This document shows positions 28,132-37,964 of a stretch of 64,000 nucleotides of DNA, piece by piece. The notes under the pieces are model-generated. The model searched no databases. It saw only the letters and a list, made by a program, of their open reading frames with translations, and had not been told where the DNA came from. Source of the stretch: Burkholderiaceae bacterium (GTDB lineage Bacteria > Pseudomonadota > Gammaproteobacteria > Burkholderiales > Burkholderiaceae_C); NCBI GenBank assembly GCA_023150375.1, contig JAKLLA010000002.1, positions 124,001-188,000 of the forward strand, in the 5' to 3' direction. Position 1 is the stretch's first letter, and each line of letters starts with the position of its first letter. Both the position numbers and the translations under genes were made by a program.

Positions 28132-29199
28132 TCAGCCCGGCGCCAGCCGGCGCGCCATGCGCAGCGCCGCCTGCAGGCTGGCCGCGTCGGCCCGGCCGCT
28201 GCCGGCCAGGTCGAAGGCGGTGCCGTGGTCCGGGCTGGTGCGCACGAAGGGCAGGCCCAGCGTGACGTTGACACCCTGCTCGACCCCCAGGTACTTCACC
28301 GGGATCAGTCCCTGGTCGTGGTACATCGCGATCACCAGGTCGAACTCGCCGCGGCGTGCGCGCATGAACACCGTGTCGGGCGCGAAGGGGCCGCGCGCAT
28401 CGATGCCTTCGGCCCGCGCGGCGGCGATGGCCGGTGCGATCACCTCGATCTCCTCGCGGCCGAACAGACCGCCCTCGCCGGCATGCGGATTCAGCCCGGC
28501 CACCGCGATGCGCGGCGCCGCCTGGCCCCAGGCGCGGGCGGCCGACTGCGCGATGCGCAGCGTCGACAGCACCGCCGCGGCATCGATGCGCTCGATCGCC
28601 TCGCGCAGCGCGCAGTGCACCGTCACCAGCACCGTCCGGAGCTCCTCGTTGGCCAGCATCATGCGCACCTCGGCGGGCAGGCCGTGCCGGGCGCTCTCGG
28701 CAGCGAGCATCTCGGTGTGGCCCGGGTAGGGCTCGCCCGCCGCGGCCAGGGCCTCCTTGTGGATCGGCGCGGTCACCAGGCCGGCGGCCGCGCCGGCCAT
28801 CGTCCAGGCCACCGCCTGGCGGATGCAGGCCGCCGCGGCTGCACCGGCACGCGCGTCGACGCGGCCCCAGGGCAGCTCGGCCAGCGCGTCCCAGCCGGTC
28901 GGCCGGACCTCGGGCTCCAGCACCGCCAGCACCCCCGGGGGCAGCCCGGGCAGATCGTCGGGGTGCTCGATGCGGGCGATCACCAGCTCGGGCACGTCGG
29001 CGCGCGCGCGCAGCACCCGGGCGGCGCGCTGCAGCACGGCGGGCGACCCCAGCACCGCCGCCGGGCCCTGCGCCTGCGGCGCGAAGGCGCCCTGCAAGGC
29101 AGCGCGCACGATGATCTCCGGCCCGATGCCCAGGGCATCGCCCATCGTCACGAGCAGGGGGGCGGGGCCGCCGGGGCGGCAGGTGGGGGTTTCGGCCAT
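28132..29199 (-). CDS. pdxA: 4-hydroxythreonine-4-phosphate dehydrogenase
   Basis: PdxA oxidises 4-phosphohydroxy-L-threonine in the DXP-dependent route to pyridoxal phosphate. The 355-residue protein shows [12 protein letters not shown] (about 19-30), [23 protein letters not shown] and the metal/substrate motif [13 protein letters not shown] near the C-terminus. The start ATG at 29199 has a GACAAT -10-like hexamer 6 bases upstream. It is divergent from hisI. Confidence 0.95.
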   Translation of the reverse strand: MAETPTCRPGGPAPLLVTMGDALGIGPEIIVRAALQGAFAPQAQGPAAVLGSPAVLQRAARVLRARADVPELVIARIEHPDDLPGLPPGVLAVLEPEVRPTGWDALAELPWGRVDARAGAAAAACIRQAVAWTMAGAAAGLVTAPIHKEALAAAGEPYPGHTEMLAAESARHGLPAEVRMMLANEELRTVLVTVHCALREAIERIDAAAVLSTLRIAQSAARAWGQAAPRIAVAGLNPHAGEGGLFGREEIEVIAPAIAAARAEGIDARGPFAPDTVFMRARRGEFDLVIAMYHDQGLIPVKYLGVEQGVNVTLGLPFVRTSPDHGTAFDLAGSGRADAASLQAALRMARRLAPG

Positions 29200-29205
29200 G
29201 CCGGC

Positions 29206-29211
29206 ATTGTC
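29206..29211 (-). promoter_or_regulatory. -10-like hexamer 6 bases before pdxA start
   Basis: On the minus strand GACAAT ends 6 bases before the pdxA ATG, with no Shine-Dalgarno sequence. The position predicts a leaderless transcript. Confidence 0.35.
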
Positions 29212-29289
29212 GCGAATCGCCGGCGCTGCGGCGGGCGCCGGGGCAGGGCCGCGCCGGCGGGGGTCGCCGAGCCGTCACCGTCGGCCGGC

Positions 29290-29295
29290 TACACT
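29290..29295 (+). promoter_or_regulatory. -10-like hexamer 7 bases before hisI start
   Basis: TACACT lies 7 bases before the hisI ATG at 29303 and is the same hexamer seen before proC. There is no ribosome-binding site between. It would give hisI-hisE-HIT their own promoter after separation from hisF. Confidence 0.4.
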
Positions 29296-29302
29296 GCGCG
29301 GC

Positions 29303-29695
29303 ATGGATTGGCTCGACGAAGTGGCCTGGACGGCCGACGGCCTGGTGCCGGTGATCGCCCAGGAGGCCGGCAGCAAGGACGTGCTGATGTTCGCGTGGAT
29401 GAACCGCGAGGCGCTGGCGCGCACGGTGGCGCTCGGCGAGGCGGTGTACTTCAGCCGCTCGCGCGGGCGGCTCTGGCACAAGGGCGAGGAGTCCGGCCAT
29501 GTGCAGAAGGTGCACAACATCCGCCTGGACTGCGACCGCGACGTGATCCTGCTCACCGTCGAGCAGCTCGGCCACACGCCGGGCATCGCCTGCCACACCG
29601 GCCGGCATTCCTGCTTCTTCCAGCGCCTGCAGGACGGCGCCTGGCAGAGCGTCGAGCCGGTGCTCAAGGACCCGCAGAGCATCTACGCCCGATGA
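29303..29695 (+). CDS. hisI: Phosphoribosyl-AMP cyclohydrolase
   Basis: HisI opens the purine ring of phosphoribosyl-AMP, the third step of histidine synthesis. The 130-residue protein has FAWMNREAL, the [18 protein letters not shown] signature and the zinc/metal site LDCDRD with CHTGRHSCF. In Burkholderiales it normally follows hisF directly; here hisF is about 19.5 kb away on the other strand. Its TGA overlaps the hisE ATG. Confidence 0.95.
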   Translation: MDWLDEVAWTADGLVPVIAQEAGSKDVLMFAWMNREALARTVALGEAVYFSRSRGRLWHKGEESGHVQKVHNIRLDCDRDVILLTVEQLGHTPGIACHTGRHSCFFQRLQDGAWQSVEPVLKDPQSIYAR

Positions 29696-30078
29696 ACCGT
29701 CCGACGACTTCCCCATCGACCGCTGCGCTCGACGGCGCAGGCTTCGACAGCGCCGACGTGCTGGCCCGCGTGGCCGAGGTGATCGCCTCGCGCCGCGGCG
29801 GCGACCCCGAGCGCAGCTACGTCGCCCGGCTGTTCCACAAGGGTACCGACACCATCCTGAAGAAGGTCGGCGAGGAGGCCACCGAGGTGGTGCTCGCCGC
29901 CAAGGACGGCGACCCGGCCAAGATCGTCTACGAAGTGGCCGACCTCTGGTTCCACTCGATGGTGGCACTGGCACAGTTCGGCCTCGGCCCGGCCGACGTG
30001 GTGGCCGAACTGGCACGCCGCGAAGGCCTGTCGGGGCTGCAGGAGTTTGCCCAGCGCAGCACCCGGCCGCCGGCCTGA
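29692..30078 (+). CDS. hisE: Phosphoribosyl-ATP pyrophosphatase
   Basis: HisE hydrolyses phosphoribosyl-ATP to phosphoribosyl-AMP, the second step of histidine synthesis. The 128-residue MazG-like protein contains the helical signature [18 protein letters not shown] and [14 protein letters not shown]. Its ATG overlaps the hisI stop codon (ATGA), so the two are translationally coupled. A HIT-family gene follows after 42 bases. Confidence 0.95.
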   Translation: MNRPTTSPSTAALDGAGFDSADVLARVAEVIASRRGGDPERSYVARLFHKGTDTILKKVGEEATEVVLAAKDGDPAKIVYEVADLWFHSMVALAQFGLGPADVVAELARREGLSGLQEFAQRSTRPPA

Positions 30079-30120
30079 CCGACGCCTCCTTCCTTCCCCG
30101 TTCGCAGCGACCCCACGACC

Positions 30121-30468
30121 ATGAACCGCGACCCTGACTGCATCTTCTGCAAGATCGCCGCCGGCGAGATCCCCTGCCAGAAGGTCTACGAGGACGACGA
30201 ACTGCTCGCCTTCAAGGACATCCGCCCGGCCGCCCCGGTGCACCTGCTGATCATCCCGAAGGTGCACCTGCCCAGCCTCGAGGAGGCCGGCGCCCAGCAC
30301 CACGACCTGCTCGGCCGCATGCTGACGCTGGCGCCGCGGCTGGCACGCGAGAACGGCGCCGACAACGGCTTTCGCACCGTGATCAACACCGGCCGCGACG
30401 GCGGGCAGGAGGTCTACCACCTGCACCTGCACGTGATGGGCGGCCCCCGCCCCTGGAAACACGGCTGA
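30121..30468 (+). CDS. HIT-family purine nucleoside phosphoramidase, HinT-like
   Basis: The 115-residue protein has the histidine triad VYHLHLHVMGG (about 99-109), the N-terminal DCIFCKIAAGEIP and the middle signature HLLIIPKVHL. HinT proteins hydrolyse AMP-lysine and related phosphoramidates; the physiological role is unclear. It sits between hisE and tatA, as in many Burkholderiales. Confidence 0.93.
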   Translation: MNRDPDCIFCKIAAGEIPCQKVYEDDELLAFKDIRPAAPVHLLIIPKVHLPSLEEAGAQHHDLLGRMLTLAPRLARENGADNGFRTVINTGRDGGQEVYHLHLHVMGGPRPWKHG

Positions 30469-30543
30469 CCTAGAATCCTCGCTTGCCTCGCATCGGGCGG
30501 CTTGCCGCCCGCGCGGGGCCTTCCCAGTTGCCGGAGCAGTGCC

Positions 30544-30783
30544 ATGGGCTTGTCGACCACCCACCTGATCATCTTCCTCGTCATCATCGTGCTGATCTTC
30601 GGCACCAAGAAGCTCAAGAACATCGGCTCCGACCTCGGCGGTGCGGTCAAGGGCTTCAAGGACGGCATGAAGGATGGCGACAAGGCTGCCGCCGGCGAAG
30701 CCGCCGCGCCGACGCAGCAGGTCACCGCCGAGAAGCGCGCCGACGCCCAGACCATCGACGTCGAGGCCAAGAACAAGTCCTGA
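30544..30783 (+). CDS. tatA: Sec-independent protein translocase subunit TatA
   Basis: TatA oligomers form the passage for folded proteins in the twin-arginine system. The 79-residue protein has one N-terminal helix ([20 protein letters not shown]), the FG hinge and an amphipathic helix ([12 protein letters not shown]), then a charged tail. The start is the ATG at 30544; a TAGAAT -10-like hexamer at 30471-30476 may start a tat transcript. Confidence 0.94.
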   Translation: MGLSTTHLIIFLVIIVLIFGTKKLKNIGSDLGGAVKGFKDGMKDGDKAAAGEAAAPTQQVTAEKRADAQTIDVEAKNKS

Positions 30784-30820
30784 GCGCGCGCCCCCGCCCG
30801 CCCTCCGAGGACCTCCGCGC

Positions 30821-31318
30821 ATGTTCGACATCGGTGTCTCCAAGCTGCTGCTGATCGGCGGCATCGCCCTGGTCGTGATCGGACCGGAGCGGCTGCCGCG
30901 CGTGGCCCGCATGGCCGGCACGATGCTCGGGCGGGCGCAGCGCTACGTCTCCGACGTCAAGGCCGAGGTCAACCGCTCGATCGAGCTCGAGGAGCTCAAC
31001 CGCGTCAAGCGCGAGTTCGAGACCGCGGCCCAGGATCTCGGCAGTGCGGTGCAGGGGGGCCTCGACCAGGCCAGCCGCGACATCGACGAGGCGGTGGGTG
31101 CGCTGGGCAGCCCGCTCGACGGCTCGGACGGGCTGACCGCCGACGACCCCGGCGAGGCCTGGACGCCCCCTCCTCCGGTGTATCAGCGCCCGAACAAGCA
31201 CTGGCGCGCCAAGCGCAGTGCGGTGCCGCGCTGGTTCAAGCAGCGCAGCGGCGTGCGCCAGCACGTGCAGTCGGGCGCCGCCCGGGTGGCCCGCCATCGG
31301 CCGCGGCGCCAGGGCTGA
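30821..31318 (+). CDS. tatB: Sec-independent protein translocase subunit TatB
   Basis: TatB receives twin-arginine substrates with TatC. The 165-residue protein starts MFDIGVSKLLLIGGIALVVI, followed by GPERLPRVAR, the diagnostic TatB motif, and an amphipathic helix. The C-terminal 60 residues are basic and variable, as expected. It is 37 bases after tatA. Confidence 0.94.
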   Translation: MFDIGVSKLLLIGGIALVVIGPERLPRVARMAGTMLGRAQRYVSDVKAEVNRSIELEELNRVKREFETAAQDLGSAVQGGLDQASRDIDEAVGALGSPLDGSDGLTADDPGEAWTPPPPVYQRPNKHWRAKRSAVPRWFKQRSGVRQHVQSGAARVARHRPRRQG

Positions 31319-31411
31319 CCGTCGCCCCGCCGGGGTCGGTCCGGCCCGACGCGTCGCCGCCAACCTCACCCTCCTGCCCTCCCTCCCCTGCCTCGCGCCT
31401 GGACGCTTCCC

Positions 31412-32212
31412 TTGAGTTCGCCTCCGCCCTCCCCCCAAGACGAGCTGTCGGGCACCGAGCAGCCCTTCGTCAGCCACCTGATCGAACTGCGCGACCGCCT
31501 GCTGCACGCGGTCTACGGCGTCGGCGCGGTCTTCGCCCTGCTGTGCATCTGGCCCGGCCCCTCGGGCATGTACGACCTGCTGGCCAAGCCGCTGGTGGCG
31601 GCGCTGCCGCAGGGCTCCAAGATGATCGCGGTCGGCGTGGTCTCGCCCTTCCTGATCCCGATCAAGGTCACCCTGCTGGCCGGCTTCGGCGTGGCGCTGC
31701 CCTGGGTGCTCTACCAGGTCTGGGCCTTCGTCGCCCCCGGCCTCTACCGCCACGAAAAGCGTCTGGTGATGCCGCTGGTGGTGACCAGCACGCTGCTGTT
31801 CTACACCGGGGTGGCGTTCTGCTACTTCTTCGTCTTCGGCCAGGCCTTCCCGGCGATCCAGTCGATGGCGCCGGAGTCGGTCGCGGTGAGCCCCGACATC
31901 GAGGCTTACCTGGACTTCGTGATCACCATGTTCCTGGCCTTCGGTGTCGCCTTCGAGGTGCCGGTGGCGGTGATCATCCTGGCCCGCCTGGGCATCGTCA
32001 CCGTCGAACAGCTGCGCGAATGGCGGCGCTATTTCTGGGTGGCCGCCGCGGCGGTGGCCGGCCTGGTGACCCCGCCCGACGCGGTGTCGATGATCGCCCT
32101 GCTGGTGCCGATGGGTCTGCTCTACGAGGTCGGCATCTGGGGCGCACAGATCTTCATCCGCCACACCCAGGCACCGGACGACGGAACGGCCGACGGCGGC
32201 ACAGCGCACTGA
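31412..32212 (+). CDS. tatC: Sec-independent protein translocase subunit TatC
   Basis: TatC recognises the twin-arginine signal peptide. The 266-residue protein has six membrane helices, the N-terminal FVSHLIELRDRLLHA motif and LPWVLYQVWAFVAPGLY (about 91-107). No ATG or GTG is available upstream of the conserved part in this frame, so translation probably starts at the TTG at 31412. It is 93 bases after tatB and ends the hisI-hisE-HIT-tatABC series. Confidence 0.92.
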   Translation: MSSPPPSPQDELSGTEQPFVSHLIELRDRLLHAVYGVGAVFALLCIWPGPSGMYDLLAKPLVAALPQGSKMIAVGVVSPFLIPIKVTLLAGFGVALPWVLYQVWAFVAPGLYRHEKRLVMPLVVTSTLLFYTGVAFCYFFVFGQAFPAIQSMAPESVAVSPDIEAYLDFVITMFLAFGVAFEVPVAVIILARLGIVTVEQLREWRRYFWVAAAAVAGLVTPPDAVSMIALLVPMGLLYEVGIWGAQIFIRHTQAPDDGTADGGTAH

Positions 32213-32290
32213 GCGGTACGCGCCGCCTCGCGCCCCTCTCGGACGCGCGCGACCGTCGCCACAGGCACACGGAGGATCCGACCGGGCCGC

Positions 32291-33469
32291 TCAGCGCGGC
32301 TCGTCCGGCTCGCCCTCCGCCGCCCGGCTGACCACCCGGGGACGCTGCGCCACCTGCACGGTCAGATCCAGCGCCTTTCCTTCGCGCAGCACCGACAGCG
32401 TCGCAGGCCGGCGCGGCTCCAGTGCCGCCACCGCGTCGAGCAGCTGCGAGGTGTTGGCCACGCGGCGACCGGCCACGCTCAGCACCACGTCACCCGGGCG
32501 CACACCGGCGGCGTTGGCCGGTCCGTCCTGCAGCACCCCGGTGATCAGCACGCCGTCGGCACTCGGCAGGCCCAGCGCGCTGGCGCGTTCGGGTGTCAGG
32601 TCGCTGGGCTGCACGCCGATCCAGCCGCGCTTGACCACACCGTCGCGGATCAGCCCCTCCATCACCTGGCGCGCCGTGCCCACGGGGATCGCGAAACCGA
32701 TGCCCATGCTGCCGCCGGAGCGCGAGTAGATCGCGGTGTTGATGCCCATCAGGTGGCCACCGGCATCGACCAGCGCACCGCCGGAATTGCCGGGGTTGAT
32801 CGCCGCATCGGTCTGGATGAAGTTCTCGAAGGTGTTCAGCCCCAGGCCGCTGCGCCCCAGCGCGCTGACGATCCCGGCGGTCACGGTCTGCCCGACGTTG
32901 AAGGGATTGCCGATGGCCAGCACCACGTCGCCGACCTGCAGCGCCGCGGCATCGCCGAAGGTGATCGCCGGCAACCCCTGCGCCTCCACCTTGAGCACCG
33001 CCAGATCGCTCTCGGGGTCCGTGCCCACGGCCCGGGCCGGCAGGCGCCGGCCGTCGGCCAGCACCACCTCGATGCGCGCCATGCCTTCGACGACGTGGTT
33101 GTTGGTCAGCAGGTAGCCGTCGGGGCTGACGATCACCGCCGAGCCCATGCCCGACTCGGGCTCGCCGAAGTAGCGCCGGAACCAGGGCTCGCCGGCATGC
33201 GGCGAGCGGCTCACCGCCCCCTGCGTCAGCACGCTGACCACCGAGGGGGCCGCACGGCGGGCCGCCGCAGCATGCCCCTGCCCACCCGGGTAGGCGCCCG
33301 AGGCCGCCGGAACCGCGGCCGGGGCCACGCTCTGGACCATCACCGCCACGCCGCCGGCCGTGCTGCGGCCGGCCAGCCACTGCGGCTGCAGGGTGGCCAG
33401 CACGAAAACCACCGCCAGCGCCACCGTGACCGCTTGCGAAAATACCAGCCAGACTCGGCGCAGGGTCAT
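32291..33469 (-). CDS. DegS/AlgW-like periplasmic serine protease with one PDZ domain
   Basis: The 392-residue HtrA-family protein has one N-terminal membrane anchor (about 12-28), a trypsin-like domain with the catalytic triad His in [10 protein letters not shown], Asp in [11 protein letters not shown] and Ser in [11 protein letters not shown], and a single PDZ domain (about 285-375). One anchor plus one PDZ suggests a DegS/AlgW-type regulatory protease that senses misfolded outer-membrane proteins rather than a DegP-type protease. It is convergent with tatC, a neighbourhood conserved in Burkholderiales, and divergent from the NIF3 gene. Confidence 0.9.
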   Translation of the reverse strand: MTLRRVWLVFSQAVTVALAVVFVLATLQPQWLAGRSTAGGVAVMVQSVAPAAVPAASGAYPGGQGHAAAARRAAPSVVSVLTQGAVSRSPHAGEPWFRRYFGEPESGMGSAVIVSPDGYLLTNNHVVEGMARIEVVLADGRRLPARAVGTDPESDLAVLKVEAQGLPAITFGDAAALQVGDVVLAIGNPFNVGQTVTAGIVSALGRSGLGLNTFENFIQTDAAINPGNSGGALVDAGGHLMGINTAIYSRSGGSMGIGFAIPVGTARQVMEGLIRDGVVKRGWIGVQPSDLTPERASALGLPSADGVLITGVLQDGPANAAGVRPGDVVLSVAGRRVANTSQLLDAVAALEPRRPATLSVLREGKALDLTVQVAQRPRVVSRAAEGEPDEPR

Positions 33470-33546
33470 CGCGGCTCCCTCGGGCCCGGACCAAGACCGC
33501 AGCGGGGAACACTCATCGACCGCGCCTCATGGAAAGGATCGAACAC

Positions 33547-34302
33547 ATGGACATTCATCGCGAGACGCTCGGGGCGCACCTGGATCGGTTGCTGGAGCCC
33601 TCCCGCTTTGCCGATTATGGGCCGAACGGCCTGCAGGTGGAGGGCCGGGCCACGGTGCGCCGCCTGGTGACCGGCGTGACCGCCAGCCTGGCGCTGATCG
33701 ACGCGGCCGTCGACGCCGGGGCGGACGCGATCCTGGTCCACCACGGCCTGTTCTGGCGCGGGCAGGACGGCCGCGTGACCGGCTGGATGAAGCAGCGCCT
33801 GGCCCGGCTGCTGGCCCACGACATCAACCTGTTCGCCTACCACCTGCCGCTGGACGCCCACCCCGAGCTGGGCAACAACGCCCAGCTGGCTGCGCAGCTC
33901 GGTCTGGTCGGCGAGGGCCGCTTCGGCGACCAGTCGCTGGGCTGGCTGGGCCGCCCGCCGGCCGGCCTGAGCGATGCAGCCGCGCTGGCCCGCCATGTCG
34001 GCGAGCGGCTGGGTCGCCCGGCGCTGCTGCTGCCCGGCGACGGCCGGCCGCTGCAGCGCATCGCCTGGTGTACCGGCGGCGCACAGGGCTGGTTCGAGGC
34101 GGCCATCGCGGCCGGCGCAGACGCCTACCTGACCGGCGAGGTCTCCGAACCGCAGGCGCACCATGCCCGCGAGACCGGCGTAGCCTTCCTGGCCTGCGGC
34201 CACCATGCCACCGAGCGCTACGGCGTGCAGGCGCTCGGCGCCCACCTGGCGCAGCAGCTTGGTCTCGAGCACCGCCACATCGACATCGACAACCCGGCCT
34301 GA
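33547..34302 (+). CDS. NIF3-like dinuclear metal center protein
   Basis: The 251-residue protein belongs to the NIF3/YbgI family (GTP cyclohydrolase I type 2-like). Metal ligands are visible in ILVHHGLFW and in the C-terminal GHHATERYG, plus the [10 protein letters not shown] signature near residue 24. The biochemical role is still debated. I chose the ATG at 33547 because ggaaagg precedes it at ribosome-binding distance; an in-frame ATG at 33529 is the alternative. Confidence 0.9.
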   Translation: MDIHRETLGAHLDRLLEPSRFADYGPNGLQVEGRATVRRLVTGVTASLALIDAAVDAGADAILVHHGLFWRGQDGRVTGWMKQRLARLLAHDINLFAYHLPLDAHPELGNNAQLAAQLGLVGEGRFGDQSLGWLGRPPAGLSDAAALARHVGERLGRPALLLPGDGRPLQRIAWCTGGAQGWFEAAIAAGADAYLTGEVSEPQAHHARETGVAFLACGHHATERYGVQALGAHLAQQLGLEHRHIDIDNPA

Positions 34303-34334
34303 GCCGCGCGGCGCAGGCCGCGCGAGGCCGGGGG

Positions 34335-35159
34335 TCAGTCCACCAGCCGGTGCGCTTCGGGGCCGAAGGCAAAGGCGTCCATGGCCAGCAGCCCGGCATC
34401 GACGCTGGCGTGGATGCGCCGGCCCGGCCATTCGGATCCGCCGGCGCCCGCGGCGATGTAGAAGGGCAGCCAGTGCTCGTCGGTGGGGTGCTGCTCCACC
34501 GCGTGCGGGGCCTGGCTGCGGTACTGGCGCAGCGCCTCCCAGTCGCGCGCGGCGGCGTGCTCGACCACCCAGTCGCGGAAGGCCGCCACATCGGGCTCCT
34601 CCGGGCGCCCGACCGCACCGCGCTGGCCGAAGAAACGGCGCAGGTTGTGCGTCATCGCCCCGCTGCCGACGATCAGCACCCCCTGGCCGGCCAGCGGGGC
34701 CAGCGCCTCGCCGACGGCCCACTGCCGCGCCGGCGACCAGTCGGGCACCAGGGTGAGCGGCAGCACCGGCACCTGCGCCCCCGGCCACATGCGCTGCAGC
34801 AGCGTCCAGATGCCGTGGTCCAGGCCCCCGGCGGCCACCGCCTCGCCGCCCAGGCCGGCCTGCACGAGGCGCTGCGCCACCTCGACGGCCAGCGCCGGGG
34901 CGCCCTGCGCGTCGTAGCGCTGTTCGTAGAGCTCGGCCGGGAAGCCGCCGAAGTCGTGGATGGCCGCGTGGTGCGGCGCGGCCAGCAGCATCGGCCGGCG
35001 CGTGGACGAATGCGGCGAGACCACCAGCACCGCGCGCGGGCGGCCGAACAGGGCGTCGATGCGGGCACCGAGGCCATCGAGGAAGTCGCTGGCCGGCGAG
35101 CGCGAAATGGCGATCATCGGCGAGCCGTGCGAGAGGTAAAGCGGAGGCAGCGAGGTCAT
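34335..35159 (-). CDS. DODA-type class III extradiol ring-cleavage dioxygenase
   Basis: The 274-residue protein resembles YgiD/4,5-DOPA dioxygenase. Likely metal ligands are His11 in LYLSHGSPM, His51 in SPHSSTR, and the GGLDHGIW and HPTDEHWLPF motifs. It would cleave catechol-like rings; the natural substrate is not evident from context. It is convergent with the NIF3 gene and divergent from the permease gene at 35256. Confidence 0.85.
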   Translation of the reverse strand: MTSLPPLYLSHGSPMIAISRSPASDFLDGLGARIDALFGRPRAVLVVSPHSSTRRPMLLAAPHHAAIHDFGGFPAELYEQRYDAQGAPALAVEVAQRLVQAGLGGEAVAAGGLDHGIWTLLQRMWPGAQVPVLPLTLVPDWSPARQWAVGEALAPLAGQGVLIVGSGAMTHNLRRFFGQRGAVGRPEEPDVAAFRDWVVEHAAARDWEALRQYRSQAPHAVEQHPTDEHWLPFYIAAGAGGSEWPGRRIHASVDAGLLAMDAFAFGPEAHRLVD

Positions 35160-35255
35160 GATGGCGCCATTGCATCACGCCGCACGCTCGCGCAGGTTCG
35201 TCGGCTTTGCACGCAGCGTTCGGCAACGGCCATGCCGATGGTGTACCTTGAGCGC

Positions 35256-37853
35256 ATGTCGACCGCGCCGCTGTCTCCTGCCCTGCCCGCCCTTGCGATC
35301 CGTCCGCTGCGCCCGCCGTCGGTGCTGCGCCTGGCCGCACGCCAGTTGCTGCGCGACTTCCGCGCCGGCGAGTTGCGGCTGATCGGGCTGGCCCTGCTGC
35401 TGGCGGTGGCCGCGCTGAGCTCGGTGGGCTTCTTCTCCGACCGCCTGCAGGCCGGACTGGCGCGCGACGCCCGGGCCCTGCTCGGCGGCGATGCGGTGGT
35501 GGCCAGCGACCAGCCGCTGCCCGCCGTGTTCGAGCGCAGCGCGGCGGAGATGGGCCTGCGCAGCGCCCGCACCGCGAGCTTCCCCAGCATGGCGCGCGCC
35601 CCCGACGCACAGGGGGGGCAGAGCCTGCTGGTGTCGGTCAAGGCCGCCAGCGACGGCTATCCGCTGCGCGGGCAGCTGCGCATCGCCGAGGCCGCCGGGA
35701 TGGCCGGCCGGGAAGTCGGCCAGGGGCCGGCGCGCGGCCGGGCCTGGGCCGATGCCGCGGTGTTCGATGCGCTGGGCCTGCGCCCGGGCGACACCCTGCT
35801 GCTCGGTGAGGCCGCGCTGACGCTCGAGGCCGTGCTGCGCGTCGAGCCCGACCGCGGCGCCGGCTTCGTCAACTTCGCGCCTCGGGTGCTGATGCACGCG
35901 GCCGACCTGGACGCCACCCGCCTGATCCAGCCCGCCAGCCGGGTGACCTGGCGGCTGGCGGTGGCGGCCCAGGAGGGCCGCGGCGGCGCCACCGCGGTGA
36001 AGGGCTACGTGGCCTGGGCCGAAGAGGCGCTGCAGCGCGAAGGCGTGCGCGGCGCGCGCGTCGAATCGCTCGACAGCGCCCGCCCCGAGATGCGCCAGAC
36101 GCTCGACCGGGCCGGCCAGTTCCTGCAGCTGGTGGCCGTGCTGGCCGCGCTGCTGGCGGCCGTGGCGGTGGGCATCGCCGCGCGCGGCTTCGCGCTGCGC
36201 CACCTGGATGCCTGCGCGATGCTGCGCGTGCTGGGCCAGCCGCAGCGGCGCATCGCGGCGATCTACGCGCTCGAGCTGCTCGGCGTGGGCCTGCTGGCCA
36301 GCCTGGCCGGGGTGGCGCTGGGGCTGGCGGTTCACCAGGGCTTCGTCTGGCTGCTGGCCGGGCTGATCGACGCGCAGCTGCCGGCCCCGGGCCCCTGGCC
36401 GGGCCTGCTGGGCCTGGGCGTGGGTCTGATCCTGCTGGCCGCCTTCGGGCTGCCGCCGATCCTGCAGCTGGCCCGCGTGCCGGCGCTGCGGGTGATCCGC
36501 CGCGACCTGGGCGAGCCGCGCGCAGCCTCGCTGGCCGTGCTGGCCACCGGGCTGGCGGGCTTTGCCGCGCTGCTGATGCTGGCCGCGGCCGACCTGAAGC
36601 TCGGCGGCATCGCAGTGGGCGGCTTCGGGCTGGCCTGGGGCCTGTTCGCGGCAGCGGGCTGGCTGGCGGTGTGGGCCCTGCGCCGCCTGGTGCCCGAGGC
36701 CGGCGCGCCGCGCTGGCTGACGCTCACGCGCCGCCAGCTCGGCGCCCGCCCGGGCCTGGTGGTGCTGCAGGTCAGCGCGCTGGCGGTCGGCCTGATGGCC
36801 CTGCTGCTGCTGGTGATGCTGCGCACCGACCTGATCCGCAGCTGGCGCGCCGCCACCCCGCCGGATGCGCCGGACCGCTTCGTCATCAACGTGCTGCCCG
36901 AGCAGGGCGAGGACTTCCGCGCCAGCCTGCAGGGCGCCGGCGTGGCCCGCTACGACTGGTACCCGATGATCCGTGGCCGCCTGATCGCGGTGAACGGCCG
37001 CGAGGTCAAGGTGGACGACTACGCCGAGGACCGGGCCCGCCGCCTGGTGGACCGCGAGTTCAACCTCAGCCACGACGCGGCGCTGCCGGCGCACAACCAG
37101 GTCGTGGCCGGGCGCTGGCAGCCCGACGAGGCCGGTGCGCTCAGCGTCGAGGAGGGCCTGGCGCAGACGCTGGGCCTGAAGCTGGGCGACCGGCTGCGCT
37201 TCGACATCGCCGGCAGCCCGGTGGAGGGACGCATCACCAGCCTGCGCAAGGTGGACTGGGCCTCGATGCGGGTGAACTTCTTCGTGCTCTTCCCGCAGGC
37301 CCGCATGGACGAGCTGCCCTCCACCTACATCGCCGCCTTCCGGGCGCCCCCCGCGGCCGCACAGCCGGGCTTCGACGCGGCGCTGACGCGGCGCTTCCCG
37401 AACATCACCAACGTGGACGTGTCCGCGCAGATCGCCCAGGTGCAGCGGGTGCTCGACCAGGTGATCCGGGCGGTGGAGTTCCTCTTCGCCTTCACGCTGG
37501 CAGCCGGGCTGCTGGTGCTGTTCGCGGCGGTGGGCAGCAGCCGCGAGGCCCGGGCGCGCGAGTTCGCGCTGCTGCGCGCGATGGGCGCAGGCAGCCGGCT
37601 GCTGGCCCAAGTGCAGCGGGCCGAACTGCTCTCGCTGGGCGCGCTGGCCGGCCTGCTGGCCGCAGCCGCGGCGATGGCGGTGGGCTGGGCGCTGGCGCGC
37701 CAGGTGTTCGGCTTCGACTGGGCGCCGCCGCTGTGGGTGGCCGCCGCCGGCGCGCTGGCCGGGGCCCTGCTGGCGCTGGCAGCCGGCTGGTGGAGCCTGC
37801 GCGGCCTGCTGCGCCGGCCGGTCAGCGAGACGCTGCGGCGCGCCGCCGACTGA
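35256..37853 (+). CDS. FtsX/YbbP-like ABC transporter permease, large type
   Basis: The protein (865 residues from ATG 35256) has an N-terminal membrane helix, an extracytoplasmic domain and two FtsX-type membrane blocks, the pattern of YbbP/MacB-like permeases of about ten helices. Such proteins couple to a YbbA/LolD-like ATPase for envelope processes; no ATPase gene is adjacent. In-frame ATGs at 35232 and 35238 are alternatives to 35256. It is convergent with cheW across a hairpin-rich gap. Confidence 0.82.
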   Translation: MSTAPLSPALPALAIRPLRPPSVLRLAARQLLRDFRAGELRLIGLALLLAVAALSSVGFFSDRLQAGLARDARALLGGDAVVASDQPLPAVFERSAAEMGLRSARTASFPSMARAPDAQGGQSLLVSVKAASDGYPLRGQLRIAEAAGMAGREVGQGPARGRAWADAAVFDALGLRPGDTLLLGEAALTLEAVLRVEPDRGAGFVNFAPRVLMHAADLDATRLIQPASRVTWRLAVAAQEGRGGATAVKGYVAWAEEALQREGVRGARVESLDSARPEMRQTLDRAGQFLQLVAVLAALLAAVAVGIAARGFALRHLDACAMLRVLGQPQRRIAAIYALELLGVGLLASLAGVALGLAVHQGFVWLLAGLIDAQLPAPGPWPGLLGLGVGLILLAAFGLPPILQLARVPALRVIRRDLGEPRAASLAVLATGLAGFAALLMLAAADLKLGGIAVGGFGLAWGLFAAAGWLAVWALRRLVPEAGAPRWLTLTRRQLGARPGLVVLQVSALAVGLMALLLLVMLRTDLIRSWRAATPPDAPDRFVINVLPEQGEDFRASLQGAGVARYDWYPMIRGRLIAVNGREVKVDDYAEDRARRLVDREFNLSHDAALPAHNQVVAGRWQPDEAGALSVEEGLAQTLGLKLGDRLRFDIAGSPVEGRITSLRKVDWASMRVNFFVLFPQARMDELPSTYIAAFRAPPAAAQPGFDAALTRRFPNITNVDVSAQIAQVQRVLDQVIRAVEFLFAFTLAAGLLVLFAAVGSSREARAREFALLRAMGAGSRLLAQVQRAELLSLGALAGLLAAAAAMAVGWALARQVFGFDWAPPLWVAAAGALAGALLALAAGWWSLRGLLRRPVSETLRRAAD

Positions 37854-37882
37854 GCGTCACGCCAGCGCGCGGCTCACGGATT

Positions 37883-37919
37883 CTCGGGAAAACGCCGGGC
37901 CACCCCGGATCTTCCCGAG
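37883..37919. terminator. Hairpin between convergent permease and cheW genes
   Basis: ctcggga pairs with tcccgag and an inner ccggg pairs with cccgg, with small internal loops. It lies in the 111-base gap between two convergent genes, so it likely serves both. No T-run is present. Confidence 0.5.
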
Positions 37920-37964
37920 CCCCGGCGGGGGCCGGGACGGACAGCGCCCGGCCTTCGGGGGTGC